From: JAVBNJ01 sp031551625
GTDB taxonomy: Bacteria; Bacteroidota; Bacteroidia; Bacteroidales; UBA932
NCBI GenBank assembly: GCA_031551625.1
Contig: JAVBNJ010000062.1
Location: 1-8,465 of the forward strand
Direction of reading: 5' to 3'
Length of the DNA stretch: 8,465 nucleotides
Below the pieces are notes generated by a model, which did not search any database, was not told where the DNA came from, and saw nothing but the letters and a program-made list of their open reading frames with translations. Shown here in pieces: positions 5,187-8,465 of the stretch; positions within the stretch are counted from its first letter, which is position 1; every line of letters begins with the position of its first letter. The position numbers were made by a program, and so were the translations under genes.

Positions 5187-6560
5187 CTATTCATACCGTA
5201 ACGATTCTATCGGGTCACGTTCCGCCGCACGCTTGGCCGGCGAATAGCCAAAAATAATGCCTACCGCAGCCGATACGCCGAACGCTACGACTACCGAGAA
5301 GAATGAAACAATCACTTTTATAGTAAATACCTGTTCAATTACAAATGCCAGTCCAATGCCCAGCCCTACGCCAATGGCGCCGCCCGTTACACTTATCAGG
5401 ATAGCTTCCGAGAGGAATTGTGCAATAATGTCTTTCTTTTTAGCGCCAATAGCCAGGCGGGTTCCGATCTCTTTGGTACGTTCCATGACCGACGCGAACA
5501 TAATGTTCATAATGCCTATACCGCCCACTAAGAGCGAGATACCGGCAATGGCGCCGAGTACAATATTAAAAATATCTTTCGTACGCTGTTGCTGTTTAAG
5601 CAACATTTCGGGTATGGTTATTTCATAGTCTTTTACTCCCTGGTGGCGGCGGTAGAACATACGTCCCAATACTTCAACCGAAGAATTTAGTTGATCCGTT
5701 TCGCGCATCTGCACAATAATACGGTCAAGTTGATGGTAGTTTGTTTTTTCGCTACTTTGCGAAACCGATTCGTTAGACGTTGTAAAAAAGAAAAAGAAAC
5801 CGCCGCCGCCAAACCCACCGCTCTCGCTGCTTTTTTTTGTATTAGCCAATGCGCGGTTCTGGTAACGCATCAACATTGTTTTTACGGGGATAAATACATT
5901 GTCGTTGTAAATGTTGACTCCGGCTGTTTCGAACGACGACGTAGTGGTTACATTACTTTTTTGCAGTACGCCTACCACACGTAGCCATACTGCTCCGAAC
6001 TTGATATATTGCCCGATAGGATCGTTGTTGTTGAATAATTTTGTTTTTACATTGGCCCCAAGTACACATACGTTGAGCCCTTTTTCGCCGTGGTATTCGC
6101 TAAAGTATTCCCCCTCGGCCAATGGTAAATTGTACAGGTGGAAAAAATCGGTCGATACGGCCAGAATTTTGGCGGGATACCGTATACTTTCGTGTACCAC
6201 ATACGAATTAACAGCAATTTCAGGACTGATGCGCTCCACATTGGGCAATACCGCGCGGATGGCTTCGGCATCGGCCAATGTGAGGCCGGGCGAAAATTTT
6301 TTCGTTGCTTGTTCGCCACTGTTTTGCGCCGCATCGGTTCCCGAATGATCCTCGGCAGGTGTAATTACAATATTATTAACGCCAACCATTTTTATTTGCT
6401 CCAGGATTTCCTGCTGTGCGCCGTTGCCGATAGCCAGCATGCTAATTACGGCAGCTACGCCGAAAATGATGCCTAGCGCCGTGAGCATCGACTTTAACTT
6501 GTTTCCGAGGAGGCTTTCTATGGCAATATGTATATCGTGCAAATAGCGGCGGATAAACAT
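5187..6560 (-). CDS. MacB-type ABC transporter permease (FtsX family), no ATPase domain
   Basis: The 457-residue protein follows the MacB permease plan: a cytoplasmic N-terminus and first membrane helix (about 24-46, MLTALGIIFGVAAVISMLAIGNGA), a large periplasmic MacB_PCD-like domain (about 47-325), then three C-terminal helices (about 333-357, 385-408 and 415-438) forming the FtsX domain with the conserved GIMNIMFASVMERTKEIGTR stretch at 348-367 and the ending PAKRAAERDPIESLRYE. The ATP-binding half that is fused in Proteobacterial MacB is absent, so a separate ATPase is required. Proteins of this class drive mechanotransmission rather than transport through the membrane, pushing periplasmic substrates out through TolC. 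Unusual: a Gly/Phe homopolymeric insert at 248-259 (GGFGGGGFFFFF) in the periplasmic domain, with an A8 run nearby at 5831-5838. It begins 5 bases after the adaptor gene ends, implying translational coupling. Confidence 0.92.
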   Translation of the reverse strand: MFIRRYLHDIHIAIESLLGNKLKSMLTALGIIFGVAAVISMLAIGNGAQQEILEQIKMVGVNNIVITPAEDHSGTDAAQNSGEQATKKFSPGLTLADAEAIRAVLPNVERISPEIAVNSYVVHESIRYPAKILAVSTDFFHLYNLPLAEGEYFSEYHGEKGLNVCVLGANVKTKLFNNNDPIGQYIKFGAVWLRVVGVLQKSNVTTTSSFETAGVNIYNDNVFIPVKTMLMRYQNRALANTKKSSESGGFGGGGFFFFFTTSNESVSQSSEKTNYHQLDRIIVQMRETDQLNSSVEVLGRMFYRRHQGVKDYEITIPEMLLKQQQRTKDIFNIVLGAIAGISLLVGGIGIMNIMFASVMERTKEIGTRLAIGAKKKDIIAQFLSEAILISVTGGAIGVGLGIGLAFVIEQVFTIKVIVSFFSVVVAFGVSAAVGIIFGYSPAKRAAERDPIESLRYE

Positions 6561-6565
6561 GGCGG

Positions 6566-7978
6566 CTACTTTTGAATGATTATTTTTCTCGCTCCTTTTC
6601 CTTTGTCAGGCAACCCTTTCAGGGCATCCTGCTTTTGCAGTTCTTTCTCCCTTTCGCGCTCTTCGATTTCGCGCTTGCGTTGTTCTTCCGCTTCTTTTTT
6701 CTTTTGAATACGTTCTTTTAGCACTGCTATATATTCGGTGCCTGCTAATTTGAATTTGTCTATATTCTTGGGTTTTGACAGGTATATTTCGTCGCCCTCA
6801 TTCAAGCCCTGTTCAATGATACGGAAATTTTCGTTCATTTCTCCGGGGACTACTACTTGCCGTGTGCCGTCGGTACGGCATACATACGTGAGTGTATCGT
6901 CGCCGAACAATGCTTCGAGCGGCACATATACTACATTCTCGTAACTTCCCGTGATAATTTTATTCGATGTAGTCATGGCAGGGCGCAATATATCGTCGCT
7001 TTCGTTCACACGCACGATTACTTCGAACACTTTGGCGTCGGCGTTTTTCAATTGCTCGCCTACATTCGATACTTCGGTTACCACGCCGGTGTATTGCTTT
7101 TCGGGGAACGCATCGACACCCATGCGTACTGCTTGCCCTTTCTTCACCTTGCTGATATCAATTTCGTTTACATACGTTTTCGACTCCATGAGCGAAAGAT
7201 CGGGCAGCGTGGCAATCGTCAAATCCCACGGGCTGATGCTCGAACCGACCTTGCGTTTCTCCCCGTTCCATTCACGGAAGTAAATGACCATGCCGTCTTT
7301 GGGTGCATATACCGTGAATTTGCTCAACACATTTATCATTTCTTCCAACTCCCGCTCTTTCTGCGAGAGGTTGATGCGTACATCTTTTATCTGGGCAATA
7401 GCTTGTGCATCTTTCAGGGCGTAATTCTGCACTTCCTGTTCATAGGCGCGCTGCGCCCGTTCGAGATTGTTTTTCGCTTGCCGTTGCGTGGCGGGCGGTT
7501 CGTAGGCCGACTGCTCTACCGCAATGCGCTTTTCTTCGAGGTCGAACTTAAGGCTGGCAAGATTGTTGCGTATTCCGCGCAGGTTAAGCGATGTGTCGAT
7601 TAGCGAACGTTCCAGCTGGGCACGGATTTTTTCCACCTCGTCTTCAATGTCCTTTATCTTATTCGCGCTGGCCGAACGATCGAGCGAAGCGACATAATCC
7701 CCTTTCTTTACCACCGTTCCTTCGGGTACCAAGTCTTGTATTTTGATATCCTGAAACCGCACATTGCGAGCCCGTAATTCCTCCGGCCCGTCAATTTTTT
7801 CCATGCTTTGCGCTTTCAGCTCGCCGGTAGTTGCCACAATAATCTCGAACGGGCCACGTTGTGCATATACTTTTTGTTCCATTTCCTGTTTGCCGGGGCG
7901 GACGACGAACCACCAAACCAAGACCAAAATCACTGCCAGTGCAGAGCCCCCAGTAATATACCATTGTTTCTTTTTCAT
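6566..7978 (-). CDS. HlyD/MacA-type periplasmic adaptor (membrane fusion) protein
   Basis: This would be 470 residues from the ATG at 7978; an in-frame ATG at 7996 adds six residues (MFKIQP). I prefer 7978 because MKKKQWYITGG is a typical start before the membrane anchor and because a promoter-like box lies at 7998-8005, too near the upstream ATG. From the 7978 start, a single membrane helix spans about 8-27, a split lipoyl-like domain surrounds PEGTVVKKGDYVASLD (about 85-100) and FTVYAPKDGMVIYF (about 221-234), and a long helical hairpin lies between (about 105-215). The beta-barrel region follows with GQAVRMGVDAFPEKQYTGVV, then the membrane-proximal domain to about 410. An unusual Lys/Glu/Arg-rich tail (about 420-455) ends the protein. 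Adaptors of this type bridge an inner membrane pump and TolC. First gene of the exporter operon. Confidence 0.92.
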   Translation of the reverse strand: MKKKQWYITGGSALAVILVLVWWFVVRPGKQEMEQKVYAQRGPFEIIVATTGELKAQSMEKIDGPEELRARNVRFQDIKIQDLVPEGTVVKKGDYVASLDRSASANKIKDIEDEVEKIRAQLERSLIDTSLNLRGIRNNLASLKFDLEEKRIAVEQSAYEPPATQRQAKNNLERAQRAYEQEVQNYALKDAQAIAQIKDVRINLSQKERELEEMINVLSKFTVYAPKDGMVIYFREWNGEKRKVGSSISPWDLTIATLPDLSLMESKTYVNEIDISKVKKGQAVRMGVDAFPEKQYTGVVTEVSNVGEQLKNADAKVFEVIVRVNESDDILRPAMTTSNKIITGSYENVVYVPLEALFGDDTLTYVCRTDGTRQVVVPGEMNENFRIIEQGLNEGDEIYLSKPKNIDKFKLAGTEYIAVLKERIQKKKEAEEQRKREIEEREREKELQKQDALKGLPDKGKGARKIIIQK

Positions 7979-7997
7979 GGGCTGAATTTTAAACATA

Positions 7998-8027
7998 CGA
8001 AGTTACTAAAATGTTAAGAATTTTCAA
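7998..8027 (-). promoter_or_regulatory. Probable promoter of the exporter operon
   Basis: On the minus strand, TTG (8025-8027) and TAACTTCG (7998-8005) are separated by exactly 19 bases. The -7 box differs from TAnnTTTG at one fixed position. Transcription would start near 7991, between the two possible ATGs of the adaptor gene, which supports the shorter start at 7978. No other candidate appears on this strand in the divergent gap. Confidence 0.45.
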
Positions 8028-8042
8028 TTACTTTTCGGAATA

Positions 8043-8062
8043 TAAAAATATTTTTACCTTTG
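8043..8062 (+). promoter_or_regulatory. Promoter -7 box for the LolA-like gene, overlapped by an AT palindrome
   Basis: TACCTTTG (8055-8062) fully matches TAnnTTTG and lies 53 bases before the ATG at 8116. A 14-bp perfect palindrome, TAAAAATATTTTTA (8043-8056), overlaps its first two bases and could be an operator or simply AT-rich promoter DNA. No -33 TTG is visible at the ideal spacing. Confidence 0.5.
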
Positions 8063-8115
8063 ACGACTAGTTTTCAGTGAATTCAGCCATAGAATAAAAT
8101 GTAAACAGAAAATGT

Positions 8116-8465
8116 ATGAAAAAAATAGGTACAACAATAGTATTGTTAATTGCTTTTGTCGCCGGTTTGCAGGCACAGCAGAACCTGAGCGCCACAGACA
8201 TTGTGCGCAAGGCCGATGATAAATTACGCGGCACCTCGTCGTATTCCGAAATAACAATGACTATTGTAAGGCCCACGTGGTCGCGTGAGATCGGCTTTAA
8301 ATCATGGACAAAGGGCAAGCAACTGGCGTTGACTCTGATTATTTCGCCGGCAAAAGAAAAAGGACAAGTGTTCTTGAAGCGCAATAAAGATTTATGGAAC
8401 TGGGTGCCCGCTATTGAGCGTATGATTAAAATGTCGTCGTCGGTAATGGGCCAATCGTGGATGGG
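8116..8465 (+). CDS. LolA-like outer membrane lipoprotein-sorting protein (5' part only)
   Basis: The first 116 codons are present; the right edge cuts the gene. It starts MKKIGTTIVLLIAFVAGLQA, a signal peptide cleaved before QQNLSATDIV. The mature start ATDIVRKADDKLRGTSSYSEITMTI and the later SPAKEKGQVFLKRNKDLWNWVPAIERMIKMSSSVMGQSWMG match the pattern of LolA_like periplasmic proteins: a beta-rich fold with the block 'PAxxKGxxFL...LWxxxPxxxRxxxxSxxxxxxSxMG'. LolA relatives carry lipids or lipoproteins across the periplasm in a hydrophobic half-barrel; the actual cargo of this subfamily is not settled. The ATG at 8112 is out of frame with the signal peptide, so 8116 is the start. Genes of this family are often followed by FtsX-type permease and ATPase genes, which makes the divergent exporter operon relevant. 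Confidence 0.85.
   Translation, partial: MKKIGTTIVLLIAFVAGLQAQQNLSATDIVRKADDKLRGTSSYSEITMTIVRPTWSREIGFKSWTKGKQLALTLIISPAKEKGQVFLKRNKDLWNWVPAIERMIKMSSSVMGQSWM

Noticed and set aside
6857..7603. 248-codon open frame on the plus strand
   Set aside because: It is antisense to the adaptor gene, which is clearly real; the long open frame reflects codon bias of the true gene.

Overview
The window looks like chromosomal DNA from a Bacteroidota bacterium, most likely the order Bacteroidales. Three things point there. Several intergenic regions carry the phylum's unusual promoter (a -7 box TAnnTTTG, sometimes with TTTG or TTG 19 bases upstream). Start codons sit in AT-rich leaders without clear Shine-Dalgarno sites. 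The protein families are an NrfH-type cytochrome, a DUF4080-type B12/radical SAM protein, an HlyD/MacB-permease/TolC set and a LolA-like protein.

Left part (1-1989): the 5' end of nrfH, the quinol-oxidising tetraheme anchor of ammonia-forming nitrite reductase, runs off the left edge. It is transcribed divergently from a cobalamin-binding-domain radical SAM gene. That gene has an in-frame TAA at 1540-1542. The same frame continues after it for another 148 codons of family-like C-terminal sequence, so a gene of about 554 codons appears to be split by a single-base nonsense change.

Middle (1990-2675): no convincing protein gene, but much structure. A consensus promoter (2006-2036) is followed at the right distance by a rod-like imperfect hairpin of about 155 bases (2046-2201) ending in a T-rich tract. 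I read this as a small RNA gene with 6S-like architecture. After it comes a cluster of palindromes and short repeats (2255-2631) resembling repetitive extragenic elements, leading into a cysteine-rich secreted protein gene (2676-3632).

Right part (3669-8465): a tight minus-strand operon, read from right to left, encodes a periplasmic adaptor (HlyD/MacA type), a MacB/FtsX-type permease and a TolC-type outer membrane channel. Together they would form a tripartite exporter, but no ATPase gene lies in the operon, which is closed by a convergent gene at one end and a divergent gene at the other. The divergent gene (8116 onward) encodes a LolA-like periplasmic protein cut by the right edge; the missing ATPase may lie beyond it.

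The most interesting items are the candidate structured RNA with its own promoter, the interrupted radical SAM gene, and the ATPase-less exporter operon.
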